Of a stretch of DNA of 64,000 nt, positions 63,735 to 64,000 are shown piece by piece. Within the stretch, counting starts at the first letter, position 1, and each line of letters begins with the position of its first letter. Made by a program: the position numbers and the translations under genes. The notes beneath the pieces were generated by a model. That model had not been told where the DNA came from. It was given only the letters and a program-made list of their open reading frames with translations, and made no database searches. The stretch comes from Mycobacterium sp. UM_WGJ (GTDB taxonomy: Bacteria > Actinomycetota > Actinomycetes > Mycobacteriales > Mycobacteriaceae), in contig NZ_AUWR01000071.1 of the NCBI RefSeq assembly GCF_000455125.1, positions 22,468 to 86,467 on the forward strand, given 5' to 3'.

Positions 63735-63763
63735 CTATTGTGATGTCTCAGGACATCGGCGAT

Positions 63764-63803
63764 AGCCGGACCTACGGATGTAGGTTCGGCTGTTGTTTAT
63801 TTC
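63764..63803 (+). terminator. Terminator after the tRNA
   Basis: A 12-bp stem AGCCGGACCTAC / GTAGGTTCGGCT (one G-T pair), loop GGAT, then the T-rich GTTGTTTATTTC. Confidence 0.78.
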
Positions 63804-63876
63804 TGGGGTTTTCGGGTTGGTCCTTTCGGGGGTTATTGGCCAGATTGTGTGTATGGCTGTCGGCGTGTTGCGGGGG

Positions 63877-64000
63877 TTAGGGGCGTGATCGTCCGGCCCA
63901 GCCGTGTTGGATGCCGTTGCCGTCGTCCCAGCTGAAGCTGGTGCCCATGACGGGGCCGATGGGTTCGTCATCGAGTTGAATCCCCCTGAATCCCCCCGGC
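63877..64000 (-). CDS. 3' end of an unidentified gene (partial)
   Basis: A minus-strand frame entering from beyond the window encodes GIQLDDEPIGPVMGTSFSWD and DGNGIQHGWAGRSRP, then TAA at 63879-63877. Composition is protein-like, but too little is present to name it. It lies just past a tRNA gene and could begin a different block. Confidence 0.5.
   Translation of the reverse strand, partial: PGGFRGIQLDDEPIGPVMGTSFSWDDGNGIQHGWAGRSRP

Noticed and set aside
63661-64000. Prophage or island attachment site at the tRNA-Met
   Set aside because: No second copy of the tRNA 3' end and no integrase gene within the window, so it cannot be supported here.

Overview
The window is chromosomal DNA of a non-tuberculous Mycobacterium (GC-rich). 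The evidence is PE and PPE genes, whiB1 and whiB7, mycoredoxin, AdnAB, the 24-residue mycobacterial ribosomal protein bL37, and gene-by-gene synteny with M. tuberculosis from Rv3228 down to Rv3193c, read here in the reverse of the H37Rv numbering. Species cannot be fixed from the sequence alone. Ortholog assignments rest on recalled family sequences, not on a search.

Core backbone: rsgA-aroA (1-2037), the SRAP gene (10.3-11.1 kb), an SDR gene (16.0-16.9 kb), ybaK-sigH-rshA-bL37 (21.7-23.6 kb), the biotinylated protein, pdtaS and whiB1 (24.5-26.6 kb), the lipid-kinase-like gene through rhlE (26.8-33.7 kb), the MiaE-like gene, TB9.4, TetR, DUF3152, moeZ and ATL/lipV (33.9-40.3 kb), adnA-adnB (40.6-47.1 kb), K+ channel, nudC, mrx1, uvrD2 and whiB7 (47.1-52.1 kb), and the MABP, cyclodehydratase-like, DUF2342, Lon-like and UPF0182 genes (52.2-61.5 kb). 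The backbone is rich in DNA repair (AdnAB, UvrD2, SRAP, ATL), redox control (SigH/RshA, WhiB1, Mrx1) and intrinsic antibiotic resistance (WhiB7).

Accessory blocks interrupt the backbone. (1) 2.2-10.3 kb holds a membrane Ser/Thr kinase, a secreted PE-PPE-domain hydrolase, a PE-PPE-PPE operon, a luciferase-like oxidoreductase and a methyltransferase. (2) 11.1-16.1 kb holds two PPE-SVP proteins that each end in a SHOCT-like tail, behind a nine-codon leader ORF, then a two-component system. (3) 17.1-21.7 kb holds a partly decayed beta-ketoadipate/catechol cluster (pcaD, CoA-transferase A/B, catA stump, catC), then a TetR-CsbD-STAS group sharing four copies of a 15-bp palindrome. (4) 54.5-56.0 kb holds a TetR/acyltransferase pair divergent around a perfect 14-bp palindrome. 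(5) 61.5-63.5 kb holds two MpaB-type oxygenases and a small membrane protein next to an initiator-type tRNA-Met.

The most unusual signals are a 57-bp (19-codon) repeat lying in frame inside two unrelated DNA-repair genes (SRAP and adnA), the four-site palindrome regulon, the PPE-SHOCT pair with its leader ORF, and a repeat family found downstream of three genes in the same orientation relative to each gene.
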